64,000 nucleotides of DNA from Marinobacter goseongensis (GTDB taxonomy: Bacteria; Pseudomonadota; Gammaproteobacteria; Pseudomonadales; Oleiphilaceae): assembly GCF_023156235.1 (NCBI RefSeq), contig NZ_JAKZAI010000004.1:186001-250000 (forward strand), read 5' to 3'. A model generated the notes under the pieces. That model searched no databases. It had not been told where the DNA came from and was given only the letters and a program-made list of their open reading frames with translations. The translations under genes were made by a program, and so were the position numbers. Positions within the stretch are counted from its first letter, which is position 1. The number at the start of each line of letters is the position of its first letter. Below are positions 44,302-53,417 of this stretch, piece after piece.

Positions 44302-45106
44302 GGGCCTGGCGTTGCTGCTACTGGTGCTCGGGCTCTGCACCACGGCCGCCGGTGCAACCGGGTCTGCCTGCCTGGACAGCGCCAAAACCGAACTTGAGGC
44401 GCTGTACTGCAAAGTGGTCAGTGAAGGGCAGGGCGCGGGGTTGCCCTCGCCCACCGACTTCAAACGCAACGACCCGGCGGTGCAGGCGCTGCTGCTGCGT
44501 CGTCCTGCCGCTCGCCCTGGCCTTGACGTGCCGGAGATCGACGGCACGTCGTTGACGCCAGCGCCCGCGCAAGCGAAACCAGAACCAGCCGCTGAGCAAC
44601 CGGCGGAAAGACCCGATCCGGCCCGCCAACTGAGCGGCTGCCGGCTGGAGGGCCAGCGCATTAACTGCCCGCAGCGCCGTTTTGAACTGGCGATGAATCA
44701 GCCCAACAGCAAGCTGGCAAAGGGTGTGCTGGGGCCGGACAATCGTCTCGGTCTTACTCCGTTTGCCGGTAACCGCAGTGACGAGGACGCGGTCAGGCGC
44801 TATCTGTCAGACGCGTACGATCGCTACATACCGAAGATGTTGGAGATCGGCCTTGGCGCCAACACCATGAGCTTCACCGCTTTTCATCATGCCTTTCACA
44901 CCACCGAAGACGCGGGTGTCGACTTTGCCCGGCGTATGGAACAGACCTTCTCCCTGCTCAAACAGGACAAAAAAACCCTCGCGGTCAAAGCCCGCTATCA
45001 CGACAACCTGCCACAGGATCTGTCCCTGTGTGAGGTGATCAATGCCGACATCATCGTATGCGACGATGTCGGCACCAACTGGCTGTTTGTCGCGCCGTCC
45101 CGATAG
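44288..45106 (+). CDS. Exported protein of unknown function
   Basis: A protein of about 272 residues with a signal peptide (LALLLLVLGLCTTAAGA). The mature N-terminus has paired Cys (ACLDSAKTELEALYCKV), then a Pro/Ala/Glu-rich linker (about 90-112), then a folded C-terminal domain with two more Cys in GCRLEGQRINCPQRRFELAM and a pair near the end (CEVINADIIVCDD). The even number of Cys suggests periplasmic disulfides. It overlaps the TetR gene by 14 bases; ATG 44288 and 44291 are equally possible starts. I do not recognise the family. Confidence 0.65.
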   Translation: MMVTRGLALLLLVLGLCTTAAGATGSACLDSAKTELEALYCKVVSEGQGAGLPSPTDFKRNDPAVQALLLRRPAARPGLDVPEIDGTSLTPAPAQAKPEPAAEQPAERPDPARQLSGCRLEGQRINCPQRRFELAMNQPNSKLAKGVLGPDNRLGLTPFAGNRSDEDAVRRYLSDAYDRYIPKMLEIGLGANTMSFTAFHHAFHTTEDAGVDFARRMEQTFSLLKQDKKTLAVKARYHDNLPQDLSLCEVINADIIVCDDVGTNWLFVAPSR

Positions 45107-45111
45107 CCCCC

Positions 45112-46020
45112 TTACAGGATGCCCGCCGGTTGCCCCAGATCCCGCAATACGGTCTCCATAACCATGGGGCTCCACAGCAGGCGATGATGGCCCAGGCCCT
45201 GGGTGCGCAAGAGGGTGGCGTTTTCCCAATTGTGGTAGATGCCTTCACTCTCCTGCGGCGAAATGGAATTGTCGTCGTCATCGATCACGATCAGCCCGCG
45301 CTGGGTGAATGACGGTGACAGTGCTTCCAGGTCCAGCTGCTCCCAGACCGAGCGGCCGAAACGCTCCTCCATCAGTCGCAAGTGCACGCCGAGCACCTGC
45401 GGGCTCAGCCCCAGTTGCCGGCCGAGACCGCGCATCACCGCGCTCAGGCTGACCGGGGGTGCCAGCATGGCCAGATAGCTCGGCTGCAGGCCGTCAGCGA
45501 TGGCCCGGGCCACCGCGATACAGCCCATGGAGTGGGCCAGAATGCCGTGAACCTGACCCACACTGGCGGCCACTTTCAGGATCACCTCTGCCATATCGAA
45601 CAGGTTGGTGCTGTCGCCCTGGGCGCGACCGTGGGCCGGGGCATCGAACAGCACCACGCGATAGCCGGACTCCACCAGCGGGCTCACCCAGGCGCCATAT
45701 TGTATGCCGGCGCCGGCCCAGCCGTGCACGCCCAGCACCACCGGCCCCTGGCCCCAGGAATACACCGGGATGGTATTGCTGCCGTGATGAAGCTGGGTGT
45801 GGCTATCGGCGCAGTCCAGCAGGTACTCGTAGCGCGACGGCATGGGCAGACGGGACGGCTTGAGGGCCATGTGATGCACCAGCCGGCCCGCCTTCTCCGG
45901 CGACACCCGGGCATACAACTGCAGTGCCAGCCGGGTGGCTGAAAGCCCGACATGGCGGGCCGGTTGGCGTGCTGGTGGGCGCTGAAAGTTCTCGAAATGA
46001 GCGTTCAGTTGTGAGGTCAT
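45112..46020 (-). CDS. Alpha/beta hydrolase
   Basis: A 302-residue hydrolase. The oxyanion region is VLGVHGWAGAGIQYGAW, the nucleophile elbow is LAHSMGC with Ser164, the Asp is in VIDDDDNSISPQES, and the C-terminal His is in GLGHHRLL. Esterase or lipase activity is likely; the substrate is unknown. It is divergent from a GlxA-type AraC regulator that may control it. It converges with the exported protein gene, with only five bases between them. Confidence 0.85.
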   Translation of the reverse strand: MTSQLNAHFENFQRPPARQPARHVGLSATRLALQLYARVSPEKAGRLVHHMALKPSRLPMPSRYEYLLDCADSHTQLHHGSNTIPVYSWGQGPVVLGVHGWAGAGIQYGAWVSPLVESGYRVVLFDAPAHGRAQGDSTNLFDMAEVILKVAASVGQVHGILAHSMGCIAVARAIADGLQPSYLAMLAPPVSLSAVMRGLGRQLGLSPQVLGVHLRLMEERFGRSVWEQLDLEALSPSFTQRGLIVIDDDDNSISPQESEGIYHNWENATLLRTQGLGHHRLLWSPMVMETVLRDLGQPAGIL

Positions 46021-46090
46021 GGTGAAAGTCCTTCTTCCTGCATTGGTGGATGACAGGTTCAGGTTAGGACTTGCTGGCGGCCAGCAGGAG

Positions 46091-46104
46091 TGTCATATTT
46101 GACA
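46091..46104. promoter_or_regulatory. Inverted repeat in the divergent hydrolase/GlxA promoter region
   Basis: TGTCA-TATT-TGACA is a perfect dyad lying 27 bases before the regulator ATG and next to a CATATAAAG tract that could be a -10 region. It may be an operator, or it may merely overlap a promoter. Confidence 0.4.
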
Positions 46105-46130
46105 TATAAAGTGCGAAAAGAGCCATAACC

Positions 46131-47153
46131 ATGCTTACCATCGCGATCGTTGCGTTCCCCAACTGCCATGCCTCCGGTGTGCACGGCGTGATGGACTTCT
46201 TCACCGTGGCCAATTATTGCGGCCGCAGTCCCGCGGGACGCAGCGAGCCCCTGTTCAATTGCCAGGTGGTCACGGTGGATGATCAACCGGTGCGCGGGTA
46301 CAGCGGTGCGGTGGTCACGCCCACGGCCAAGCGGGAGAGTTTGCATGCGGATCTGATCGTGGTGGGCTCCTCGGTTGAGGCAGCCGTGGGTGAACACCGG
46401 CTTGAGCAAACCCTGGCGCCGTCGAGGCCCCTGCACGGCTGGCTGCGGAGCGCGCTGGAACGCGGCGCGGTGCTGGCCAGTGTCTGCACCGGCAGCTTTG
46501 TGCTGGCGGAAGCCGGCTTGCTGGACCATCAGGTCGCGACTACCCACTGGCGCGCCGCACCGCTGTTCCGCCGTCGCTATCCGCACCTGCGTCTGGAGGA
46601 GGAGCATCTGGTGGTGGATAACGGTCAGGTGATCTGTGCCGGTGGCGCCACCGCGTTCGTGGATTTGTGCGTTTATCTGGTGGAGCGGTTCGCCTCCCCG
46701 GCCGTGGCGCTGGCGTGCAGCAAGATGCTGGTGTTGGACGGCCGGCGCACGGAGCAAACACCCTACATGGCGTTCTACAGCCAGAAAGCCCATCAGGATG
46801 GGGCCATTCGCAAGGCCCAGGGCTGGCTTGAACAGCACTACGCCGAGGCGCTGACCATCGACGACGTGGCCGCCGTGGCCGGGCTGGGTCCCCGCACTTT
46901 CAAGCGGCGCTTCAAGGACGCCACCGGGGAAACGCCCCTCGGCTATCTGCAGCATTTGCGGATCGAGGCGGCCAAACACTTGCTGGAATCCAGCCGTGAA
47001 CAGACCGCGCGGATTATCTGGAGCGTGGGCTATGAAGACGCCAGCTCGTTCCGACGGCTGTTCAAGCGCACCGCGGGCTGTACCATGGAGCAGTACCGCA
47101 AACGGTTCAGTTATGTGTCGCCGGTGGAGGCCCACAGCGTCGCCATCGGCTAG
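46131..47153 (+). CDS. GlxA family AraC-type transcriptional regulator
   Basis: A 340-residue regulator. The N-terminal two-thirds is a DJ-1/PfpI (amidotransferase-like) domain, with the elbow ASVCTGSFVLAEAGLL carrying the conserved Cys and TTHWRAAPLF after it. The C-terminal third has two helix-turn-helix motifs, LTIDDVAAVAGLGPRTFKRR and ARIIWSVGYEDASSFRRLFK. Members include the carnitine and arginine regulators CdhR and ArgR of Pseudomonas; the inducer here is unknown. It is divergent from the alpha/beta hydrolase. Confidence 0.9.
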   Translation: MLTIAIVAFPNCHASGVHGVMDFFTVANYCGRSPAGRSEPLFNCQVVTVDDQPVRGYSGAVVTPTAKRESLHADLIVVGSSVEAAVGEHRLEQTLAPSRPLHGWLRSALERGAVLASVCTGSFVLAEAGLLDHQVATTHWRAAPLFRRRYPHLRLEEEHLVVDNGQVICAGGATAFVDLCVYLVERFASPAVALACSKMLVLDGRRTEQTPYMAFYSQKAHQDGAIRKAQGWLEQHYAEALTIDDVAAVAGLGPRTFKRRFKDATGETPLGYLQHLRIEAAKHLLESSREQTARIIWSVGYEDASSFRRLFKRTAGCTMEQYRKRFSYVSPVEAHSVAIG

Positions 47154-47237
47154 CCCCGGATACGTTCAGTCCCTTACGGCGCCCGGGCACCGCGGCCGCT
47201 ATGCTGTACCGCTTTGATCTCTGGCCGGATGTTCCGA

Positions 47238-47861
47238 ATGATTGACGTGTTTTTCAGTACCTACATCAGCAGTACCATTCGCTTCCTGTTCCTGCTGGCG
47301 CCGTTCTTTGTGGTGACCATGTTCCTGGCTCTGACCCGGGGCTTGCCGGTGTCGGAGAAGAACTCGATTATTCGCCGCTCCACGGTGTCTGCCCTGATTC
47401 TCGGGCTGGTGCTGTTCTTTGCCGGCCCGCTGTTGTTCAGCGCCATTGGCATCACCCTGAACTCGTTCCGCATCGGTGCCGGCAGCCTGCTCTTTCTGAC
47501 CGCCATCAGCCTGGTCACCAGCGGTACCCGCAACCATGCCACCGGTCTGCCGGAAGAGGATCGGGATGACATTGCCGTGGTGCCGCTGGCGATCCCGGTG
47601 ATGATCGGTCCGGCCACCATCGGTGCGATTCTGGTTTACGGGGCCGAACTCAAGGCGGTGCCGGAGGTGGCTGGCGGGCTGCTCGGTCTGGTGTCCGGGC
47701 TGCTGATTCTGGCGATTCTGTTGCGGTTGTCGGGGTATCTGGAGAAAGTGCTCGGCAAAACCGGCCTGAATATCCTGTCCAAGATCAGCGGGTTGATTCT
47801 GTCGGCCATGGCCGCTGAAATCGTGCTTACCGGTATTGCGGGTTTTATCGCCTCGACCTAG
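47238..47861 (+). CDS. MarC family integral membrane protein
   Basis: About 207 residues with six hydrophobic helices in two triplets. Family markers are FFVVTMFLALTRGLP, GAGSLLFLTAISLV, the cytoplasmic loop EEDRDDIAVVPLAIPVMIGP, and SGLILSAMAAEIVLTGI near the C-terminus. The role of MarC proteins is not established, despite the multidrug-resistance name. The frame opens at a TTG (47214), with ATG at 47229 and 47238; the last gives the best family N-terminus. The start is uncertain. Confidence 0.82.
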   Translation: MIDVFFSTYISSTIRFLFLLAPFFVVTMFLALTRGLPVSEKNSIIRRSTVSALILGLVLFFAGPLLFSAIGITLNSFRIGAGSLLFLTAISLVTSGTRNHATGLPEEDRDDIAVVPLAIPVMIGPATIGAILVYGAELKAVPEVAGGLLGLVSGLLILAILLRLSGYLEKVLGKTGLNILSKISGLILSAMAAEIVLTGIAGFIAST

Positions 47862-47900
47862 AGTAACAGTCGGTTTGCTCAACCCCGCCAGGAGGCCGCT

Positions 47901-48476
47901 ATGGCTGCCAATACCATTGAACTGAACCGGCGTCGTCATAATTTTGAGGGCGTGGAGTCGATCTGGCTGTTCGGGTATGGCTCACTGATCTATAAGGTGG
48001 ATTTCCCCTTTCTGGAGCAGCGCCCGGCATCGATTGATGGCTGGGTCCGGCGGTTCTGGCAGGGCTCACACGACCATCGTGGCACGCCGGAGGCGCCGGG
48101 CCGGGTCGTCACACTGATCCAGAAACCCGGTGCTGTCTGCAAGGGTATGGCCTTCCGGGTTTCTCCTGCCGTGTTTGAGCATCTGGACCACCGTGAGAAA
48201 AACGGGTATCTGAGATTGAGTGTCGGGTTGACGTTCGATGATGGCAGTCAAAGTGACGGCCTCGTCTACATTGCCACCGAGGACAACGAGGCTTTTCTCG
48301 GTGAAGCCGCGGACGTTGATATCGCACGCCAGATTGCCAGAGCCGTCGGTCCGAGTGGGCCCAACTCCGAGTACCTCTTTCGCCTGGCGGACTCGCTCAG
48401 AAGGCTGGGCGACGACTGTTCTCACACCTTTGCCATCGAGTCCCACCTGCACGCGACGGTGAAATCCGACACCTGA
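47901..48476 (+). CDS. ChaC-like gamma-glutamylcyclotransferase
   Basis: A 191-residue cytosolic protein. The substrate motif FGYGSLIYK is at 24-32, followed by RRFWQGSHDHRGTP, and the catalytic Glu99 is in LDHREKNGYLR. ChaC enzymes cleave glutathione to 5-oxoproline and Cys-Gly. The gene follows marC by 39 bases with a strong GGAGG ribosome site. With yghU and the peroxidases it adds to the thiol metabolism in the window. Confidence 0.9.
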   Translation: MAANTIELNRRRHNFEGVESIWLFGYGSLIYKVDFPFLEQRPASIDGWVRRFWQGSHDHRGTPEAPGRVVTLIQKPGAVCKGMAFRVSPAVFEHLDHREKNGYLRLSVGLTFDDGSQSDGLVYIATEDNEAFLGEAADVDIARQIARAVGPSGPNSEYLFRLADSLRRLGDDCSHTFAIESHLHATVKSDT

Positions 48477-48505
48477 GCAGCGCAGGGCGCGGGCCTCCGT
48501 GATAC

Positions 48506-49408
48506 TCATGTGCTGATCGGGGCGTCCCGCCGCTGAGTGGTGGGGTTGAAGCCCCGAGCCGGCGCCCTGCGCCGGTGCTTCAGCCCGATCATGATCAGGG
48601 GCACCACGATCATGATGCTGCCGGCCAGGAAGTACAGGTCGGGCACTTCGCCGAACCAGATCCAGCCGATGCCCACGGCCCAGATCAGCCCGGTGTATTC
48701 GGCGCTGGTTACCTGGTTGGCATCCACCTGACGATAGGCCAGCAGTACGGTGATGTTGTACCCCAGGATAAACAGCGCGGATCCCAGGGCGCTGATCAGT
48801 ATGGTGCTGTCCCAGCTGGCGTCTTCCCACCATGCCAGCGCGCCGGCGGCCGGCAGGATCAGCACGTAGTTCAGAAACAGTTTGTGGACAGTGGATTGCT
48901 GTGTCGGCAGCCGCCGTACCATTACCGCGTTGATGGCCAGTGCAAAGGCAGACGCCAGAGCGGCAACGGCGGCCCAGTTGAACTCCATTGGGCGCAGGAT
49001 CACCACGATGCCGGTGAAGCCGCTGAACACGGCGAATACGCTCAGCGGTGTCAGTTGTTCCCGGAAGATGAAAACGGACAGCACCATCACCAGAATCGGG
49101 GCGGCATAGAAGATGGCGTTGGCGGTGGCCAGAGGCAAATGGCCCAGGGCTACCACCATGCACAGGATGCCGGCCAGGTGAATGTGAGCCCGCAGGGTGT
49201 GGATTCCGACACCGGCGAACAGGGCCTTGCGGTTCAGTTGTCCGGCCAGTGGCAACAGCAGCAGCAGGGTGATCACGCAGCGCAGGAAAGCAAACTGGAA
49301 GATCGGCGCGCCCGGCTCCAGCAGCTTGATGAATACGTCTGAAATCAGTGCCATGGCGTTGCCGACCACCAGCAGGAGAATGGCGCTGTTTACGGTTTTT
49401 CCTGACAT
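48506..49408 (-). CDS. DMT superfamily (EamA) transporter
   Basis: A 300-residue inner-membrane protein with ten predicted helices in two EamA repeats; the second repeat includes SAEYTGLIWAVGIGWIWFGE, typical of the family. Probable exporter of a metabolite; the substrate is unknown. The frame stays open through the adjacent palindromic element to 49546, adding a spurious N-terminus; ATG 49408 has GAGG upstream. The palindromic element ends 35 bases before this start. Divergent from a LysR regulator. Confidence 0.88.
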   Translation of the reverse strand: MSGKTVNSAILLLVVGNAMALISDVFIKLLEPGAPIFQFAFLRCVITLLLLLPLAGQLNRKALFAGVGIHTLRAHIHLAGILCMVVALGHLPLATANAIFYAAPILVMVLSVFIFREQLTPLSVFAVFSGFTGIVVILRPMEFNWAAVAALASAFALAINAVMVRRLPTQQSTVHKLFLNYVLILPAAGALAWWEDASWDSTILISALGSALFILGYNITVLLAYRQVDANQVTSAEYTGLIWAVGIGWIWFGEVPDLYFLAGSIMIVVPLIMIGLKHRRRAPARGFNPTTQRRDAPIST

Positions 49409-49442
49409 TTCGTTGACCTCAAACTTGTTACTGCGGTTTTCT

Positions 49443-49552
49443 AGCAGGTTGGGTAAAGCCCTTCCGAAAACCGCTGTGAATACGTCCGTGTACGCTTGCT
49501 CTGCGCCATCCATGGCTCCGAGCATTTTCGGAAGGGCTCTACCCAACCTGCT
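49443..49552. repeat. Long palindromic element, copy B
   Basis: The 28-bp arms (49443-49470 and 49525-49552) pair at 27 of 28 positions, and the single A/C mismatch becomes a T-G pair on the other strand. They enclose 54 bases. Read on the minus strand, the centre matches 47 of 54 bases of copy A (34860-34913), including GCCATGGATGGC and GAGCAAGCGTACA. The inner arm CTTCCGAAAA is shared, but the outer arm, starting AGCAGGTTGGG, differs from copy A. The element sits between divergent DMT-transporter and LysR genes. No open frame in it is credible. Confidence 0.85.
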
Positions 49553-49689
49553 CCCATACTTCTGTGTTTGTCCCGCACAGCAGTGAGAACTGACCGTGCC
49601 GTGTTCCTCGGATCGAGTGGTTGCATTCTAGGGCTGTGCTAATATCCGATAAAATGATCTTTAATCACCAATCATTAGATATTTAGATA

Positions 49690-50676
49690 ATGAAGCTACC
49701 CCCACTGAAATCCCTCCCGGTCTTCGAGGCCGTCGCCCGCCTCAACAGCTTCTCGCTGGCGGCGGAAGAGCTGGCGGTCAGCCAGAGCGCTGTCAGTCAT
49801 CAGATCAAGCAGCTGGAAACCTACCTGGGGGAAACCCTGTTCAATCGCACCGGGCGGTATCTGGCGATGACTGAAGAGGGCCGGCAGTATCTGGAGGCGG
49901 TCAGCTCCGCGCTGTTGCAGATCGAGCGGGCCAGTGAGCAGTTGCTGGGGCATGAGGAGTCGCGGTTGCGGCTGTCGGTGTTCAGCTCGTTTGCGGTGCG
50001 CTGGCTGGCTCCAAGGCTGCCGGAGCTACAGCGCTCGCATCCGCAGGTGGAGCTGTCACTGGAGATGAGCAGCGAGAATCCGGTGTTGTCGGACCGGGTG
50101 GCGGACTGTTTTATTACCATCAAACCGGAGTCGCCGGCCTTCAGTTACGAGCTGCTCTACAAGGAGCGGCTGTTCCCGGTGTGCAGTCCGGATTTCTGGC
50201 AGCGAATCCGGCGGGAACTGGCGCTGGATGACGCTTCGGCTGAGGTGGGTTCGGTGTCGTTAACGCCGGAGCAGGTGGCGTTGTTCCCGTTGCTGTCTAC
50301 CCACAGCATTTACGACAAGCAGGCGGGTGACTGGGAGGCGTGGTATCACGAGGCCGGTCTGGCGTTGCCCGCGTCCAGTCGCTTGCTGCACTCCAGTCAC
50401 ATGCTGCTGTCGCTGGAGGCGGCGCGGTTCCATCAGGGCATTGCCCTCACCAACGATTACATGCTGAGCACGCGGAAGGATTCCGAAGATTTCGTGAAGT
50501 TGCCCTGCCATTTCGTGGTCACCGGTGACCGTTTCTATTTTGCCTGGAAAACCAGCCGGCGCCGGGAGCGGGGCATTCAGTTGCTCCGGCGCTGGCTGGT
50601 GGCGCAGGCGGTGGAGGGCGGCCTGCGGAGTGTCAGTGAGAGTGACGAGGCGTCTGACGTCACACTCGGCGTCTAG
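49690..50676 (+). CDS. LysR family transcriptional regulator (GcvA-like)
   Basis: A 328-residue regulator. The winged helix-turn-helix reads LNSFSLAAEELAVSQSAVSH followed by QIKQLETYLGETLFNRTGR, and a substrate-binding-like effector domain spans about 90-300. The PPLKSLPVFEAVARLNSF start is typical of the GcvA/AmpR-like branch. Its likely target is the divergent EamA exporter; the effector is unknown. The leader is AT-rich. The palindromic element lies upstream of both genes. Confidence 0.9.
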   Translation: MKLPPLKSLPVFEAVARLNSFSLAAEELAVSQSAVSHQIKQLETYLGETLFNRTGRYLAMTEEGRQYLEAVSSALLQIERASEQLLGHEESRLRLSVFSSFAVRWLAPRLPELQRSHPQVELSLEMSSENPVLSDRVADCFITIKPESPAFSYELLYKERLFPVCSPDFWQRIRRELALDDASAEVGSVSLTPEQVALFPLLSTHSIYDKQAGDWEAWYHEAGLALPASSRLLHSSHMLLSLEAARFHQGIALTNDYMLSTRKDSEDFVKLPCHFVVTGDRFYFAWKTSRRRERGIQLLRRWLVAQAVEGGLRSVSESDEASDVTLGV

Positions 50677-50799
50677 TGCGGCCCAGAGAACGTCTCTGCC
50701 TTTCTCCGGAGTTGCACCGGATGTGATCATCAGCATACACAGCACAGGCCAGACTTCAGCGATGTCCAGCTGGCTACCGCCGAAGCGGGAGCGAGGGGG

Positions 50800-53307
50800 T
50801 TAATCCTCGTCCCGCGGCGGGCGCTCCACCACTTTGCGTTTGCCCTTGGCGCAGCGCGACAGGGCTTTCAGGCCGTCGCCCTCGAAGGCGTCCACCCGAA
50901 TGACGTCGTACAGCGCTTCCAGGGCTTCCAGAAGTTTGTCACATTCGGCTTCCTTGATAATGCCTTTGTCGCAGGCCCAGTCCACCAGCTCCTTGCGCTG
51001 GTGCCCCATCAGCAGGGCAATGCCGTCGATCTCGTCCTCATTACGGCTGCGAATGGCTTCGTGCAGGCGATTGCGCATATCCACGGTTTCATTGGCCAGG
51101 CGATAGGCGTTGAGGACCCGCCCCAGCGGATCGTCCGGATCTGTGTTGATGTAGGCACCGCGGCTGACCCGCTGGCGTACCGGGGTGTCCTTGACGATGG
51201 TATCTGCCACCTGCGCCCCGAGCTTGTCATCGGGACCGTTGAGCCCCGTGGCGCCCAGCGGGAACACCAGCAGCCGCAGGGGCCAGCGCAGGGCCGGTAC
51301 CGGGAAGTTGATGATGGCATCGCGCATGGCATCCTGCAGGTCCCGCAGGCAGGTTTTCAGGCTCCACTCCACCAGCGGGCGCTGGTCTTCCGGGTAGCCT
51401 TCCTCATGCCACTGTTTGATGACCGCGGTGGCGTAGTACAGATGCACCAGGCAGTCCGCCATGCGGCCGGACAAACGCTGGCGCGCTTTCAGGCCGCCAC
51501 CGACGGTCAGCAGGGTCACGTCGGTCATCAGGGCAAAGGCGGCGGAGAAGCGCGCCAGCTGACGGTAACAGGGCTTGATGTCGCCCTGGCGTGGCACGGT
51601 TTCCAGCATGCCCCGGGTCAGCCCCAGCACAAACGCCCTTAGCGCATTGCGGGTGGTGTGCGCGATGTGACGATAGAAAATACCATCGAATTTCCGGACG
51701 GCCTTGTCCTGATCTTCCATCCCGGCGGCTTCGATTTCCTCGACGATAAACGGATGGCAGCGAATCGAGCCCTGCCCGAAGATCATCAGGCTGCGGGTGA
51801 GGATGTTGGCGCCCTCCACGGTAATGCCGATGGGGACAGCCTGGTAGGCGCGGGCCAGGAAGTTGCGGGGGCCGGTGATCACGCCGCGGCCGGCGACAAC
51901 GTCCATGGCGTGGTTGATCACCTCGCGCATCAGATCGGTGTTGCGGTATTTCAGCACGGCTGAGGGCACCGCCGGACGCACGCCCCGGTCCAGCATGCCG
52001 GCGGTCAGCAAACGTGCGGCATCCATCATGTAGGTGTAGCCGGCGATGGGCTCCAGGGCTTCCTGCACCCCTTCAAACTGGCTGATGGAGCGGCCGAACT
52101 GTTCCCGTGTCAAGGCGTAGGAGCCAGTGGCCAGGCTGGCGACTTTACCGGCCCCGGTGCCCAGCGCGGGCAGGGAAACCGAGCGCCCGATCGACAGGCA
52201 CTCCAGCAGCATGGTCCAGCCCTTGCCGAGCATGTCCTGGCCGCCGATCACCTGGTCCATGGGGATAAACACCTCGGTGCCCCAGGTGGGCCCGTTCATG
52301 AACACCGTGTTCATCGGCAGGTGGCGGGCACCGGCGTTCACCCCTTCGGTTTCCCGCGGCACCATGACACAGGTCACGCCAATGTCGTCCTGATCACCCA
52401 GCAATTTGTCCGGATCATACACCTTGATGGCCAGACCAATCAGTGTGGCCACCGGTGCCAGGGTGATGTAGCGCTTGTTCCAGGTGACCTTCAGGCCGAG
52501 AACTTCTTTGCCTTCCCATTGCCCCTTGCAGACGATGCCTTTGTCAGGGATGGCACCGGCATCGGAGCCGGCCACCGGTGAAGTCAGGGCAAAGCAGGGA
52601 ATTTCCTCGCCACCGGCCAATCGGGGCAGGTAGTGTTGCTTCTGCTCGTCGGTGCCGTAGTGCATCAGCAGTTCGCCGGGCCCGAGGGAGTTGGGCACCA
52701 TCACCGTGACGGCGGCAGAGACACTGCGGGTGGAGATCTTCATCACGATCTCCGAGTGGGCGGTGTTGGAGAAGCCAAGGCCGCCGTCCTCCTTGGGGAT
52801 GACCAGCCCGAAGAAGCCGTTCTCACGGATGAACTTCCAGACCTTGTCCGGCAGATCGTATTCCTCGTGGGTGATTTTCCAGTCGTCCAGCATGGCGCAC
52901 AGTTTTTCCACCGGGCCGTCGAGAAAGGCCTGTTCCTCGCTGGTCAGGTGGGCGGGTTTGGCGTCCAACAGCTTCGACCACTGCGGCTGTCCGGAGAACA
53001 GCTCACCGTCCCAGTCAACGGAGCCGGATTTGAGGGCTTCGGATTCGGTTTCGGAGAGTTTTGGCAGACGGTTGCGAACCCAGCCCAGCAGCGGGCGGCT
53101 TAGCTTGTCGAGGCGAAGATCGCCCGGGAACACCAGCAGCAGGGCCAGGGCCAGCAGGCCACCGCCGAACACCAGGCTGAGCAGATGCCAGTCGTCCTGG
53201 AAGAAGCCGGCCACGGTGGCAATGGCCATCACGGCTGCCGCCGTTTTCCCGCCAATTCCCAGATAAATTAGCACCAGTGCACTGATCAGAAGGAGCAGAA
53301 CGCTCAT
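50800..53307 (-). CDS. fadE: Large acyl-CoA dehydrogenase FadE
   Basis: An 835-residue membrane-associated enzyme for the first beta-oxidation step. Two or three N-terminal hydrophobic helices (1-60) precede the dehydrogenase domain, with NGFFGLVIPKEDGGLGFS, CFALTSPVAGSDAGAIPD and FGRSISQFEGVQEALEPIAG, and the C-terminal FadE-specific extension (DUF1974 type) with ALMTDVTLLTVGGGLK. The length is near that of E. coli FadE (about 815). It ends with a basic tail. No FadR-like operator could be confirmed upstream. Confidence 0.95.
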   Translation of the reverse strand: MSVLLLLISALVLIYLGIGGKTAAAVMAIATVAGFFQDDWHLLSLVFGGGLLALALLLVFPGDLRLDKLSRPLLGWVRNRLPKLSETESEALKSGSVDWDGELFSGQPQWSKLLDAKPAHLTSEEQAFLDGPVEKLCAMLDDWKITHEEYDLPDKVWKFIRENGFFGLVIPKEDGGLGFSNTAHSEIVMKISTRSVSAAVTVMVPNSLGPGELLMHYGTDEQKQHYLPRLAGGEEIPCFALTSPVAGSDAGAIPDKGIVCKGQWEGKEVLGLKVTWNKRYITLAPVATLIGLAIKVYDPDKLLGDQDDIGVTCVMVPRETEGVNAGARHLPMNTVFMNGPTWGTEVFIPMDQVIGGQDMLGKGWTMLLECLSIGRSVSLPALGTGAGKVASLATGSYALTREQFGRSISQFEGVQEALEPIAGYTYMMDAARLLTAGMLDRGVRPAVPSAVLKYRNTDLMREVINHAMDVVAGRGVITGPRNFLARAYQAVPIGITVEGANILTRSLMIFGQGSIRCHPFIVEEIEAAGMEDQDKAVRKFDGIFYRHIAHTTRNALRAFVLGLTRGMLETVPRQGDIKPCYRQLARFSAAFALMTDVTLLTVGGGLKARQRLSGRMADCLVHLYYATAVIKQWHEEGYPEDQRPLVEWSLKTCLRDLQDAMRDAIINFPVPALRWPLRLLVFPLGATGLNGPDDKLGAQVADTIVKDTPVRQRVSRGAYINTDPDDPLGRVLNAYRLANETVDMRNRLHEAIRSRNEDEIDGIALLMGHQRKELVDWACDKGIIKEAECDKLLEALEALYDVIRVDAFEGDGLKALSRCAKGKRKVVERPPRDED

Positions 53308-53417
53308 GAACAGACCTCCGTATCGAGAGTGAAATCAATCAGATCTGTCCCTAACCATCGGTCAAAGACTGGTCAGTTGCAAGCGGCCGACACGGATTCT
53401 GGCCTGTTTTCCGGGTG

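Noticed and set aside
53308..53417. FadR-like half-site (CTGGTCAG) upstream of fadE
   Set aside because: Only one half matches the FadR consensus, so an operator cannot be claimed.
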